From: Gammaproteobacteria bacterium
GTDB lineage: Bacteria; Pseudomonadota; Gammaproteobacteria; Pseudomonadales; Azotimanducaceae
Assembly (NCBI GenBank): GCA_028821125.1
Contig: JAPPHD010000092.1
Location: 1-41,017, forward strand
Direction: 5' to 3'
DNA length: 41,017 nt
Shown: positions 16,403 to 25,257 of the stretch, piece by piece
Layout: each line of letters begins with the position of its first letter
How positions within the stretch are numbered: position 1 is the first letter of the stretch
The notes under the pieces: model-generated
Told to the model about the DNA's origin: nothing
Seen by the model: the letters and a program-made list of their open reading frames with translations, nothing else
The model's database searches: none
Program-made: the position numbers and the translations under genes

Positions 16403-16882
16403 TCAACCGGACTTTTCGAGATTGAACTGCAGGCCCTTGATCACACCCAGGTGGGCGGCGTTGATGATGTTCTTGGCCCGCAGCATTTCCATGTCGGCGG
16501 CGAGGTCGAATCGCGCGGTGATGGTGACCTGGCATTCACTATCTGTAATCGGGTCCACGTCCGTGGTCGCCAGGTAGTTGCGCACACCGGCAGGCCCGAT
16601 GCCTTCGATGTTGTAATAGTAGTGCATCGCCTCGTCGTCCTGGTGCAACAGGGTCTCGCGGACGATGCCCATGCGCTCGTCCCTGAAATGGAACACCCGG
16701 GTACGCGGCGTGCTGCCGGGTTGCCCTTCGAGTTCCACCCTGTTCACGCTCAGCGGCCCCGAAGCCGATTCGCCCGTTCTCAACCGATGGGTGTTGTGCC
16801 AGTCTGTCAGCACATCCCACACCTGCTCGGCGGGCGCCCTGACGATGTCCTGGTTGATGATTCTCGCTCGACGGAAACTCAT
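16403..16882 (-). CDS. SRPBCC (START/Bet v1-like) ligand-binding protein
   Basis: 159 residues with the SRPBCC hallmark start ARIINQDIVRAPAEQVWDVL and TDWHNTHRLRTG, alternating strands, and a long C-terminal helix (LRAKNIINAAHLGVIKGLQF). The fold forms a deep hydrophobic cavity used by polyketide cyclases, lipid carriers and ring-hydroxylase components. No catalytic residue is obvious. Only 2 bp separate it from the ADC-like gene's stop, so they are co-translated. It probably binds or isomerises an intermediate of the island's pathway. Confidence 0.85.
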   Translation of the reverse strand: MSFRRARIINQDIVRAPAEQVWDVLTDWHNTHRLRTGESASGPLSVNRVELEGQPGSTPRTRVFHFRDERMGIVRETLLHQDDEAMHYYYNIEGIGPAGVRNYLATTDVDPITDSECQVTITARFDLAADMEMLRAKNIINAAHLGVIKGLQFNLEKSG

Positions 16883-16884
16883 GG

Positions 16885-17631
16885 TTACGCTACCTTCCGG
16901 GTGCCGTGGATCGCGGACTTGACCGGGTCCTGCATGAAACGAACCGGCGGGAGCGTCATGGTCAGGTCCGCTCCCGCACCGATGACGGGAAACCCCGGCT
17001 TCGCATCCCCGAGGTTCCAGAATTCCGGGTCGAAGTTCTCCAGCACGGGAGCGCCCCGCAGAACGCCCAGCGTCGTAATGGCGGGTTCTACCTGGAGCAG
17101 CAACGCCTCGCCGTCGACCATGCCGGCATTCATGTTCGCTATGTGTTGCAGATCGGCGGCGTTCAGCGGTTGAGGCAGACTCATGTGCCCTTTCAACACC
17201 GGTCTCCCGTCAACGGCCACTTCGGCCGACCAACGGTTGTTGAAGCGCTTGAAGTCGATGCTGCCGGCAACCGGGCGATACGCCCACCCGGAGCTCAGCC
17301 TGCGCCTTGCTTCGTCGGTACCGTCGATGACGCTGTTGGTCTGCAGGGCACGAATTCGCACTCCGGCGCGGCAGGTCAATCGAACCTGCGCCAGCCGGAA
17401 CGGTCCGGCCGGGCCGTCATCGACATCCCAGACCTGCAGGTTGACGACAACAGGATCGGTGGGATGCAAACCCGGCGGGAAAAAGTCGGTACGGTACCCA
17501 TCGCCCACCAGTAGCTCGTAGTTGAGCTGCAGCCAGCTTAACCGCCCCAGTTCCAGCGGCTCCAGGTTCTCGACATCGACATCGGGCGCGCCATTGAACA
17601 CCTCATCGATGCTTCGGTTTCCCCTCAGCAT
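16885..17631 (-). CDS. acetoacetate decarboxylase-like protein lacking the Schiff-base lysine motif
   Basis: 248 residues with the ADC-like fold: early YELLVGDGYRTDFFPPGLHP and a strand pair PVVVNLQVWDVDD. In true decarboxylases a motif near the middle (E...GxPK) carries the Schiff-base Lys; here the equivalent region reads GTDEARRRLSSGWAYRP and has no lysine. It therefore probably binds or isomerises a ligand without decarboxylating, as in other non-canonical ADC-like enzymes. ATG 17631 overlaps the TGA of the flavin monooxygenase (TGATG); a GTG one codon earlier is also possible. The two products are coupled. Confidence 0.75.
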   Translation of the reverse strand: MLRGNRSIDEVFNGAPDVDVENLEPLELGRLSWLQLNYELLVGDGYRTDFFPPGLHPTDPVVVNLQVWDVDDGPAGPFRLAQVRLTCRAGVRIRALQTNSVIDGTDEARRRLSSGWAYRPVAGSIDFKRFNNRWSAEVAVDGRPVLKGHMSLPQPLNAADLQHIANMNAGMVDGEALLLQVEPAITTLGVLRGAPVLENFDPEFWNLGDAKPGFPVIGAGADLTMTLPPVRFMQDPVKSAIHGTRKVA

Positions 17632-18779
17632 CACGCCACTTCCAGCTTCACGCCCACCTTCAGGTCGTCGCGCCCCTTGCCGAACGCCGGCATCACTTCT
17701 TTCGCGAACAGGCGGAGGCTTTCCAGAACCTCTTCATGGGGAATGGCGTCCACACAACTCAGCAGGAAATTGATGCCGTCGACTCCGGCCGACTCCCATT
17801 TCCGGATCGCGGCGATGATGTGCTCGGGGTCGCCTATCGTGACTCCTTCCGGCAACGGCTTTACCTTGGCCGGGTCGTCTTCCGGCCTGGACCTGGCTGG
17901 ATCGCTTCTGCCGGGGGACTTGCCGGGAGCCAGGTTCCCCAGCGACCGGTAAGCCGAGGAAGGAAAGACTTCCCGGCTCCAGAGCTGATTGGTATTGAGA
18001 AAGCTGAACCGGTTGATGAAGTTGCGGCCCACCTTCGAGGCGTAGCCGATGTCCTCGTGGCAGAACAGGTAGTTCATGGAATGGACCTTGTCGGTGACCA
18101 CCTCTCCCACAGGATCGCAATTCGCAATCACCTCGCGGTATTTCTCGACGGTACGTTCCTGGGCCGCAAAGGACTGGGCGGATACGCCGAGGCAACCGAG
18201 GCCTCGCTTTGCCGCCTCGAGTTCCGTGCCGGGGCTGGTGACCGCAACCCACATCGGCGGATGCGGCTTCTGGACCGGCTTGGGGATGACGTTGCGCGCC
18301 GGCATCCTGAAAGAGACACCGTCGAAACTGAACGAGTCCTGTGTCCACATCCTGGGAATCGCCTGCACATACTCATCCCAACTCACCTTGGTGATATCGG
18401 GTTCGTTGCAGAAGCCGCCCAGTTCCGTCCAGGTGGACGAACGTGCGGTGCCCAGTTGCAGGCGCCCCCTGGAAAGAATGTCGAGGGCCGCGGCGCGTTC
18501 GGCTATGCGAACCGGGTGGTTGACACCCGGAACGCATACGACGGCGCCGTGGCACAGGCCGATGCGCTCGGTCTGCATGGCAAGCGCCGTTAGGAACAGC
18601 TCCGGGGCCGACGAGTGGGAATATTCCTCCAGGAAGTGATGCTCGACGACCCAGGCGTTATCGAAGCCCAACTCGTCCGCCAACGTCGCCTGCGCCAGCG
18701 CGTCGAAATAAGCGGCGGACTCGCTCTCCCGCGTAAACGGACGCGGAACGGACAACTCGAAAAAAACGCCAAACTCCAT
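17631..18779 (-). CDS. LLM-class flavin-dependent monooxygenase (luciferase-like)
   Basis: 382 residues. The N-terminus MEFGVFFELSVPRPF and the segment DELGFDNAWVVEHHFLEEY match bacterial luciferase alpha chains, including the EHHF motif that carries the active-site His pair. SRGRLQLGTARSS and HPPMWVAVTSPGTELEAA are the usual flavin/phosphate-contact regions. The family uses reduced flavin and O2 for Baeyer-Villiger, hydroxylation or desulfonation chemistry. A loop near residues 290-315 rich in Pro, Arg and Ser is unusual. Start ATG 18779 has AAGGAA at good spacing; the longer frame (18800) does not. First gene of a four-gene minus-strand unit. Confidence 0.9.
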   Translation of the reverse strand: MEFGVFFELSVPRPFTRESESAAYFDALAQATLADELGFDNAWVVEHHFLEEYSHSSAPELFLTALAMQTERIGLCHGAVVCVPGVNHPVRIAERAAALDILSRGRLQLGTARSSTWTELGGFCNEPDITKVSWDEYVQAIPRMWTQDSFSFDGVSFRMPARNVIPKPVQKPHPPMWVAVTSPGTELEAAKRGLGCLGVSAQSFAAQERTVEKYREVIANCDPVGEVVTDKVHSMNYLFCHEDIGYASKVGRNFINRFSFLNTNQLWSREVFPSSAYRSLGNLAPGKSPGRSDPARSRPEDDPAKVKPLPEGVTIGDPEHIIAAIRKWESAGVDGINFLLSCVDAIPHEEVLESLRLFAKEVMPAFGKGRDDLKVGVKLEVA

Positions 18780-18881
18780 AACGGTTTCCTTGTGGCACAC
18801 CTTACCGGCGCCGGGGCTCGATGCCTCCGGTTACACCTCGGCAGGACGTTATCGAGGCGAATATAGCACAGGGGCTCTTTT

Positions 18882-18899
18882 TAATCTATTGGTCAATTA
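18882..18899 (+). promoter_or_regulatory. regulon operator site C (flavin monooxygenase operon)
   Basis: TAATCTATTGGTCAATTA, about 100 bp upstream of ATG 18779. It has a near-symmetric TAATYKA..TCAATTA layout and matches site A at 15 of 18 positions. It lies in the 145-bp gap between this operon and the convergently placed 3' end of the kinase gene. Confidence 0.58.
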
Positions 18900-18924
18900 T
18901 CGGCCCGGCCCATTCCGCGGGCGA

Positions 18925-19623
18925 TCAGGCACGAGGCCGTGGATAGCGCTCCCGCAGGCGGTCGAACGCCGTGCCCGGGCCCTCGCCCAACCGCTGTTCG
19001 ATCCGCTCGCAGACCTCGTCCGGACTATTCCTGGTCGTGTCGATCGCCAGGTCGTGGATATCGTTTGCGTAACTGGCTTCATAGAACCAGGGCGTCAGTT
19101 TCTGCATGGTTTTCGCGATGACCTGGAACGCGCTCTCCTCCTCACTTCGCGCCGCCTCTTCCATGGTGTCCGGCATATGCACCTGCCGGGTGGCCTGGCG
19201 CTCCATCAACACGTCGTATGGAGGCTTCAGATTGACGAGCAACACGGGAAGCCCGTCGAGGCGCCATGCGCAATCCTGCAGAAACGGGGGGTCGAGAAAC
19301 AGCAGGTGATCCACCACCAGGTTCTGGCCGGCTCGCGAAGCCGCGGCGATCATGTCGTGAAACGCCCGGATGGCGCTCCAGCCGAAGTCGCCGAAGCCGC
19401 AGCGGAACGGACTCTCCGGATCGTCCGGATCTTCATGGAAGTGATACATCCCTTCCTGCGTTCTCTCGCCGAACATCGAGAACTTGCCCGGAAACATGGC
19501 GCCGAGAAGATTGTCGATGCCGAACATCAGGTAAGGGGCACTGGCGCGCTTGGCGAATGTGGCCACGGTGGTTGTCTTTCCCGCCGCGGAAGTACCGCCG
19601 ACGATGACGATCTGACCTGGCAT
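18925..19623 (-). CDS. P-loop kinase, chloramphenicol phosphotransferase-like
   Basis: 232 residues from ATG 19623, which is preceded by GGAGG; the longer frame to 19686 lacks support. Walker A is GGTSAAGKTTT (9-19). The layout resembles chloramphenicol 3-O-phosphotransferase: P-loop, then APYLMFGIDNLLGAM, NLVVDHLLFLDP, LLVNLKPPYDVLMERQATR. In CPT an Asp near the P-loop (GVDS) abstracts the proton from the acceptor hydroxyl; here GIDN keeps it. Antibiotic resistance is one reading, but in an oxidative island a kinase that phosphorylates a hydroxylated pathway intermediate is as likely. It is transcribed divergently from the Rieske oxygenase. Confidence 0.78.
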   Translation of the reverse strand: MPGQIVIVGGTSAAGKTTTVATFAKRASAPYLMFGIDNLLGAMFPGKFSMFGERTQEGMYHFHEDPDDPESPFRCGFGDFGWSAIRAFHDMIAAASRAGQNLVVDHLLFLDPPFLQDCAWRLDGLPVLLVNLKPPYDVLMERQATRQVHMPDTMEEAARSEEESAFQVIAKTMQKLTPWFYEASYANDIHDLAIDTTRNSPDEVCERIEQRLGEGPGTAFDRLRERYPRPRA

Positions 19624-19691
19624 TCCTTCTACCTCCTTATCCGTGCCGCCCCGCTGAGTGTCGCAGGAAATCCCCGGCCGGGCCAACGATT

Positions 19692-19713
19692 TAATTGATC
19701 GAGCGATATATTA
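19692..19713 (+). promoter_or_regulatory. regulon operator site D (kinase / Rieske divergent promoter)
   Basis: Imperfect palindrome with half-sites TAATTGAT and ATATATTA separated by CGAGCG, in the 196-bp gap between two divergent genes. Its first 18 bases match the reverse complement of site A at 12 positions. One site here could repress both the kinase and the Rieske-P450-LuxE-like operon. Confidence 0.52.
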
Positions 19714-19819
19714 TTTACACCCTGTCGTCAAGTTGCTATATTGATGCCGGGGACCTTGTATCGGGAAGGTCGAAACGCGCCCCTGGCGCCGATGCACCAA
19801 TCAATCAGGCAAGCCGGAC

Positions 19820-21238
19820 ATGAAAGACAGCGCATCCGTTGACAGCGGTTACCCCAACATCAATCTCGGGCCGGGCGAGTCCGTGCAATCGATCATCGCC
19901 AGGGACACCCACCCTGCCGCGGCGCCGTACCGCACCACCTCCTGGGTGGACATGGGCAACGAGGACCTCTCCATAGACCGGTATACATCCAGGGAATGGC
20001 ACCGGCGCGAGAAGGAAACGGTCTGGAACAGGACCTGGCAGGTTGCCTGCCGCCTTGAGGACATCCCGGAGGTCGGAAGCTACATCGTCTATGACATCTG
20101 CGACGACAGCGTCATCGTCGTGCGGACAGGCGCCGACACCGTGCAGGCCTACGTCAATGCCTGCCTGCACCGCGGCAATGCCCTGTGCCTGGACCAGGGG
20201 CGGAAGAACGAGTTCCGCTGCCCGTATCACGGCTTTACCTGGTCGCTGGAGGGCCAACTGAAATACGTTCCCGGCGCCTGGGATTTCGATCACCTGAATC
20301 GGGAAGAATTCTGCTTGCCCGAAGTTAGAATCGATACCTGGGGCGGCTTCGTCTTCGTCAATCTCGACGACGACTGCGCCCCGCTCGGCGACTACCTCGA
20401 GTTGCTTCCCCAACACGTGTCCGGTGAGGAATTCGAGAAGCGCTACAAGGCCGGTCACGTCTCGCAGGTTGTTCGCTGCAACTGGAAAATCGCGCTGGAA
20501 GCCTTTATCGAAGGGTTTCACGTGCCGGAAACGCACTACGAAAAGGATGAGCAGCACAGGATCGACCCCAACGGAATCGCCGCGTTTTCTCACGACACCA
20601 AAGTTCAGTACGACGTCTGGGCCGACAGCAGGCATATCAACCGCCTGATCCTGGTGGACGGGGTGCCCAGCCAGTATGTCGCGAACAAGGTCAACGAGCA
20701 GCAGGTGGTCGACGCCATGCTGCGGCGCCTCCCCGAGGAAATGCGGCCTCGGGTCGAAGAGGGGCAGCGTGCGCGCGATGTCCTGGGCGATTTCAACCGC
20801 AAGGCCTTTTCCGAACGATACGGTGTGGACCTGAGCGAGGCGAGTACCTTCGATGTCATGGACCAGGTGCAGTACAACATCTTTCCCAACTTCACGGTCT
20901 GGCCCACGCCTTTTGCGCCGCTGTGCTACCGCTTCAGGCCCTGGAACGATTCCCCCGACGAATGCCTTTTCGAAATCTGGATGCTGCATCCCGTACCGAC
21001 GGACGGACGCGACTACCAGGTGATGGCGGAGCGGAGAATCGGCGAAAACGACCTTTGGGCCGACCAGAAGGAAATGGGCGTCTACGGGCCCGTCATCGAC
21101 CAGGACATTCCCAATCTCTCGCGCATGACGAAGGGACTGAAAGCGACCCGCAAGAAAGGGGTCACGCTGGCGCGGTACCAGGAGAGCCGGATCCGCCAAT
21201 ACATGAAGACACTGGAAGAGTACCTGAACGGCGCATGA
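19820..21238 (+). CDS. Rieske aromatic-ring-hydroxylating oxygenase, alpha subunit
   Basis: 472 residues. The Rieske [2Fe-2S] ligands are Cys115, His117, Cys134 and His137 (CLHRGN and CPYHGF). The mononuclear iron site follows in EAFIEGFHVPETH with His234 and His239; the third ligand is expected near the VMDQVQYNIFPNF segment. The enzyme adds one or two hydroxyls to a ring or removes a methyl group, using ferredoxin electrons. There is no beta-subunit gene beside it, as in alpha-only oxygenases such as steroid 9-alpha-hydroxylase (KshA) and carnitine oxygenase. It leads an operon with a P450 and a LuxE-like ligase and lies next to operator D. Confidence 0.93.
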   Translation: MKDSASVDSGYPNINLGPGESVQSIIARDTHPAAAPYRTTSWVDMGNEDLSIDRYTSREWHRREKETVWNRTWQVACRLEDIPEVGSYIVYDICDDSVIVVRTGADTVQAYVNACLHRGNALCLDQGRKNEFRCPYHGFTWSLEGQLKYVPGAWDFDHLNREEFCLPEVRIDTWGGFVFVNLDDDCAPLGDYLELLPQHVSGEEFEKRYKAGHVSQVVRCNWKIALEAFIEGFHVPETHYEKDEQHRIDPNGIAAFSHDTKVQYDVWADSRHINRLILVDGVPSQYVANKVNEQQVVDAMLRRLPEEMRPRVEEGQRARDVLGDFNRKAFSERYGVDLSEASTFDVMDQVQYNIFPNFTVWPTPFAPLCYRFRPWNDSPDECLFEIWMLHPVPTDGRDYQVMAERRIGENDLWADQKEMGVYGPVIDQDIPNLSRMTKGLKATRKKGVTLARYQESRIRQYMKTLEEYLNGA

Positions 21239-21467
21239 CCACCGATCGTTCTTTGCCGTGACCGTTCGCGAACGGTCCCGACCGACGCCAGGCAACGGCA
21301 TCTGTCGTGTATGCGGCGTAAACGATGCAGACCCGGGCAAGACGCCTGACCAAGCGTCGTCTCCGACCAACGAGAGGGCGGTCGTCGGCTTGACCGTCGA
21401 CTCATTGGTAAACCTTGTCCGAGAACAAGAGGTCTGGACGCGCGGGCAATCAGGCAATTGAAGCACC

Positions 21468-22685
21468 ATGAACATCGCTGAACTGACACTGCCGGAAATC
21501 GACATCACAAGCCCGGCGTTCGCCGAAGACCCGTTCCCCCAGTACAGGGAGGCCATCAAGCAGCACTGGCTTGCCAGGACAGCCGTCGGCTATGTGGTGC
21601 TCGGCTTCGACGACATGAGGGACCTGCTCCTCATGGACGACAAGCTGGACACCCCCAACAAGGCGATCACCACCCTGATGGGCGCCGATGACAGTACCTG
21701 GGGCAAGTGGAACAACCGGTTCATGCTGGCGCTTTCCGGCGATGACCACAAACGCATCCGCGATGTGGTGGCACCCACCTTCACCCCGCGCAACGCTGAA
21801 CTGCACCGGCCGATCATGAAGGACACGGTAAACGGCCTGCTCGACGACTGGGCCGCAAGGGACCGATTCGACTTCACCGAGTTTGCCTCGTTCTTCCCGA
21901 TCAGCGTCATGTGCCGGCTCATTGGGGCGCCCGTGGACATCGTGCCGGTGATCAAGGACAAGCTCGAGGCAATGGGTACCGGCTTCAGCCTGAATCCGGA
22001 CATGTTGCCGGCCCTGGATGACGCGCTCGAGTACATGCTGGACTTCGTCGAGCGACTCTTCGAAGAGCGCGAGGCCAACCCCCCGCAAGATGCCCGTGAC
22101 AAGGACCTTCTGGACCAACTGCTGGAGTTCACCGGCCATGAAGACGGCCTGACCCGGCAGGAAATGATCGACCTGATCGTTCTCCTGTTCGGCGGCGGTT
22201 ACGACACGTCCAAGAACCTGCTCAACATGATCGTCAACATCCTGCTCGATCGCCCGGAGGATTGGAAACGGCTGGCAAGTGACGAGCAGTTCGCCAAGGC
22301 AATCATCAACGAGACGCTGCGCTATGCCAGCGTCATAACCACCTATCGGATCGCGAGGGAGGAATTCGTCTACCGGGACCTGACCGTTCCCGAGGGAACC
22401 ATGCTGGTTTTTCCGTTGCCGCTGGCGGGCCGCGACGCTTCCATCTTCAGCGACCCGAACGGCTTCGACCCCGGCCGGAAACCCGAGGCGCGTCATTACG
22501 CGTTCGGGCGCGGCATCCACATCTGCCTGGGCCAGTTCATAGCACGGGTTCAGATCGAGGTTGCCCTGCCGATCATCGCTTCGCGGCTTCCGAATCTCGC
22601 GCGCGACGGAGAATTCGGATGGCGTCCTTTCCCCGGCATCTGGGGGCCCGCCTCCCTACCGGTTTCGACGGGCAACGTCTCCTGA
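21468..22685 (+). CDS. cytochrome P450
   Basis: 405 residues with I-helix GGGYDTSK (the usual AGxDT reduced to GGYDT), ExxR as ETLR, and haem loop FGRGIHICLG with ligand Cys353. It shares start, length and many segments with the P450 at 12270 (for example FPISVMCRLIGAPV versus YPITVMCRLIGVPI), so the pair are paralogues probably acting on successive or related intermediates. It lies 229 bp after the Rieske oxygenase; that gap shows no gene, and the following LuxE-like gene begins 20 bp after its stop. Confidence 0.93.
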   Translation: MNIAELTLPEIDITSPAFAEDPFPQYREAIKQHWLARTAVGYVVLGFDDMRDLLLMDDKLDTPNKAITTLMGADDSTWGKWNNRFMLALSGDDHKRIRDVVAPTFTPRNAELHRPIMKDTVNGLLDDWAARDRFDFTEFASFFPISVMCRLIGAPVDIVPVIKDKLEAMGTGFSLNPDMLPALDDALEYMLDFVERLFEEREANPPQDARDKDLLDQLLEFTGHEDGLTRQEMIDLIVLLFGGGYDTSKNLLNMIVNILLDRPEDWKRLASDEQFAKAIINETLRYASVITTYRIAREEFVYRDLTVPEGTMLVFPLPLAGRDASIFSDPNGFDPGRKPEARHYAFGRGIHICLGQFIARVQIEVALPIIASRLPNLARDGEFGWRPFPGIWGPASLPVSTGNVS

Positions 22686-22705
22686 GAACGCCAGAGGTTT
22701 ACACC

Positions 22706-24139
22706 ATGAACAGACCGGAACAGTTTCTTGACGATTATGACCTTCGGACAGAGGCCATCAAATTCGGCGATGACCCAAATGAGTACTTCGGTCGCTCTGA
22801 AGCCAACATGCACACCATACCAAGAGAGCGGTTGGCATCGCTGCATGAGGAGGTGCTGAAGTATCGGTTTGATTCGCTCGTCGACAAGATACCGATGCTT
22901 CAGCAGCTTGCAGCCAAACAGGGCATCGAACGGTTGGACAGCATCGACGACGCGGTGCCCCTGCTGTTCGAACACACCATGTACAAAGCCTACCCGCCTT
23001 TTCTGCTGGAACACAGCCGCTTCGCCGACATCAACAGATTCATTTCCAAGCTCACGAGTATCGATATCAGCGATGTCGATGTCTCTGATTGCAAGACCAT
23101 CGATGAATGGCTCGACGTCCTCGACACGGAAACCGATCTGTATCTGACCCTCTCATCGGGCACGACCGGGACGATGTCATTCATCCCCGCATCCCGGCGC
23201 GAATGGGACAAGCGGTTTACACAGATCGCCTCGGTGGTCAGGGACAGAACAAACGAAGGAGACGAAGACGTTTACTGCATTTTTCCGTACTTTCGCAGGG
23301 GCGGCCCCATGCGCGTGAACGATTACTTCGTAAAGGACGTTCTGGACGGCGATGAAAGCCGTTTCATCCCCGCCTTTCCCCAGCGCCTGAGTGCCGACGT
23401 GCTTTATCTGACCGGAAGGATTCGTTCGGCGAAGGCCAAGGGCAAGCTCGACAGTCTGCAAATCAATCCGGCACTGTTGGAGCGGGTCAAGGAATTCGAA
23501 GAGCTGCAGAACAATATGCCCAAGCTTCTGGGCGAGTTTTTCACGCGCACCTACGAGGAGTTCAAGGGCAGACGCCTCTTTTTCGCCGGTACCTGGTCGA
23601 TGCTCCACACCTGGGCCAGGCAAGGGCTGGAAAAGGGCCTGGAGGGCGTTTTCGCCCCCAATTCGTACGTCCAGGGCGGCGGCGGATCAAAAGGAGTGAC
23701 GCCGCCGGAAAACTGGCAGGAGGACGTGTGCCGGTTCATTGGAATCGACAAGCTACACATGGCTTACGGAATGAGTGAGGTTTTTACACTTAATTATCAG
23801 TGTGAATACGATCGCTATCACCTGTCGCCTGTTGCCATTCCATTCGTTCTCGACCCGGACACCAGCAAGCCGTTGCCGCGTACCGGGCGCCAGACCGGGC
23901 GGGCGGCCTTCTTTGACGTTGGTTCCGAGACGCGCTGGGGCGGCTTTATCACTGGTGACGAAATAACGGTGAACTGGAGCGACTATTGTCCTTGCGGACG
24001 GCAAAGTCATTTCATCGAAGGTGAAATTCAGCGCTACAGTGAAAAGCGGGGTGGTGATGACAAGATCACCTGCGCGGCCACGGAAAGCGCTCACAACGAA
24101 GCGATGGACTACCTGACCAGCCTGGAAACTGACGGGTAG
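22706..24139 (+). CDS. LuxE/PaaK-family acyl-activating enzyme
   Basis: 477 residues of the adenylate-forming acyl-protein synthetase family. TLSSGTTGTMSFIP (about 148-161) is the phosphate-binding loop, HMAYGMSEVF corresponds to the YGxTE-type adenylate motif, and a CPCGR knuckle lies near the C-terminus, as in PaaK/LuxE relatives. LuxE activates a fatty acid as acyl-AMP and transfers it to LuxC for reduction to aldehyde. A LuxC-like reductase lies at 32381 in the same island. ATG 22706 is preceded by AGAGG at good spacing. The substrate acid is unknown; an acyl-CoA ligase role is possible. It is the last gene of the Rieske operon. Confidence 0.82.
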   Translation: MNRPEQFLDDYDLRTEAIKFGDDPNEYFGRSEANMHTIPRERLASLHEEVLKYRFDSLVDKIPMLQQLAAKQGIERLDSIDDAVPLLFEHTMYKAYPPFLLEHSRFADINRFISKLTSIDISDVDVSDCKTIDEWLDVLDTETDLYLTLSSGTTGTMSFIPASRREWDKRFTQIASVVRDRTNEGDEDVYCIFPYFRRGGPMRVNDYFVKDVLDGDESRFIPAFPQRLSADVLYLTGRIRSAKAKGKLDSLQINPALLERVKEFEELQNNMPKLLGEFFTRTYEEFKGRRLFFAGTWSMLHTWARQGLEKGLEGVFAPNSYVQGGGGSKGVTPPENWQEDVCRFIGIDKLHMAYGMSEVFTLNYQCEYDRYHLSPVAIPFVLDPDTSKPLPRTGRQTGRAAFFDVGSETRWGGFITGDEITVNWSDYCPCGRQSHFIEGEIQRYSEKRGGDDKITCAATESAHNEAMDYLTSLETDG

Positions 24140-24213
24140 TCAGTCACGTTTGCTGTTCGCTGCCGGGCAGCCAGGCTTCTCCCTTAGCGCGGCCAGGGGC
24201 TGAAGCAGAATCA

Positions 24214-25200
24214 CTACCGGCGCGGGTCAAAGATTGCACGCCCGATCGTCTGCCTGTCGGCAAGTTTCAGCAGCCCCTGAGGGAGCGCATCGAACCCGAT
24301 GACATCGTCAACCAGCGGTTTGAGTCTGTTATCCAGAAGCATCTGGTAGAGCGCCTGGTAACAGCGCTCAAACTGCATATCATCGCGCCCTCGATAGCCG
24401 CCCATATGGACGCCGGTCAGTGAATAGTTCTTCACCAGGGCATGATTCATCGGAGCGGCCGGTATCCTGCCCGAAGCAAACCCGATGACCAGGTACTTGC
24501 CCTCCCAGGCAACCAGCCGCCGCGCCACGTCAAAGTAGTCGCCCCCGACCGGGTCGTACACCACATCGACGCCCCGGCCGTCGGTCAGGTCCATGACGCG
24601 CCGGTACAGGTCTTCGGCGTTGTAGTCGATGGCCTCGTCTGCGCCGACCCGAATGCAGGCTTCGGTTTTTTTCCCGCCGCCGGCAGCGGCAATCACCCGG
24701 CAGCCGTGCACCTTGGCAAGATCGACCGCCGCCGAGCCGACGCCGCCGGCAGCGGCAAGCACCAGCACGGTCTGGCCCGGCTGGAGTTCCCCGCGCAGGT
24801 GCAGTCCGAACCAGCCGGTGCCGTAGGTCATGTGAATCGCAGCGGCCTGCATGCAATCCACGCCTTCCGGAATCAGGTTGGCGCCGGCCGCCGCGATCAG
24901 GCACTCATCGCCATACCCGCCACTGCCGCGGTGGCTGACTCCGATAATCCTGTCGCCTGCCTTGAAGGGCGCGTCTGCACCAGTCTCCAATACAGTTCCG
25001 GCCGCTGTCATGCCGGGCGTAAACGGCAGCTCGAGTTTCACCTGGTAGCTGCCCTGGCACTGCAGAATGTCCGCGAAGTTGAGGTCCGCTGCCTCGACGG
25101 CGATCCGGCAGGTTCTGCCGGAGACTTCAGGCAGAACGACGTCCCGGACCTGCAACTTGTCCCAGGGGTTTCCAAGTTCGGTCATTTGCCAGGCTCTCAT
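24214..25200 (-). CDS. zinc-independent MDR oxidoreductase (NADPH:quinone reductase-like)
   Basis: 328 residues with the MDR groove domain (EAADLNFADILQCQGSYQ, LPFTPGMTAAGTV) and NADPH fold AAAGGVGSAAVDLAK (149-163). The Cys/His residues of zinc alcohol dehydrogenases are absent, placing it with quinone oxidoreductase/enoyl reductase types that reduce an activated C=C bond. It follows the decayed Old Yellow Enzyme gene on the same strand, another C=C reductase, and may replace its activity. ATG 25200 has GGGGGAAAG upstream. It converges on the LuxE-like gene across 74 bp, which holds no obvious terminator. Confidence 0.9.
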   Translation of the reverse strand: MRAWQMTELGNPWDKLQVRDVVLPEVSGRTCRIAVEAADLNFADILQCQGSYQVKLELPFTPGMTAAGTVLETGADAPFKAGDRIIGVSHRGSGGYGDECLIAAAGANLIPEGVDCMQAAAIHMTYGTGWFGLHLRGELQPGQTVLVLAAAGGVGSAAVDLAKVHGCRVIAAAGGGKKTEACIRVGADEAIDYNAEDLYRRVMDLTDGRGVDVVYDPVGGDYFDVARRLVAWEGKYLVIGFASGRIPAAPMNHALVKNYSLTGVHMGGYRGRDDMQFERCYQALYQMLLDNRLKPLVDDVIGFDALPQGLLKLADRQTIGRAIFDPRR

Positions 25201-25257
25201 GCTTTCCCCCGCGTACTCTCGCCGAAATCACCGGATTCAGTGGTATTGAATCACAAT

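Noticed and set aside
19805-21559. 584-codon open frame on the minus strand
   Set aside because: Complement of the Rieske oxygenase, whose metal-binding motifs are unambiguous.
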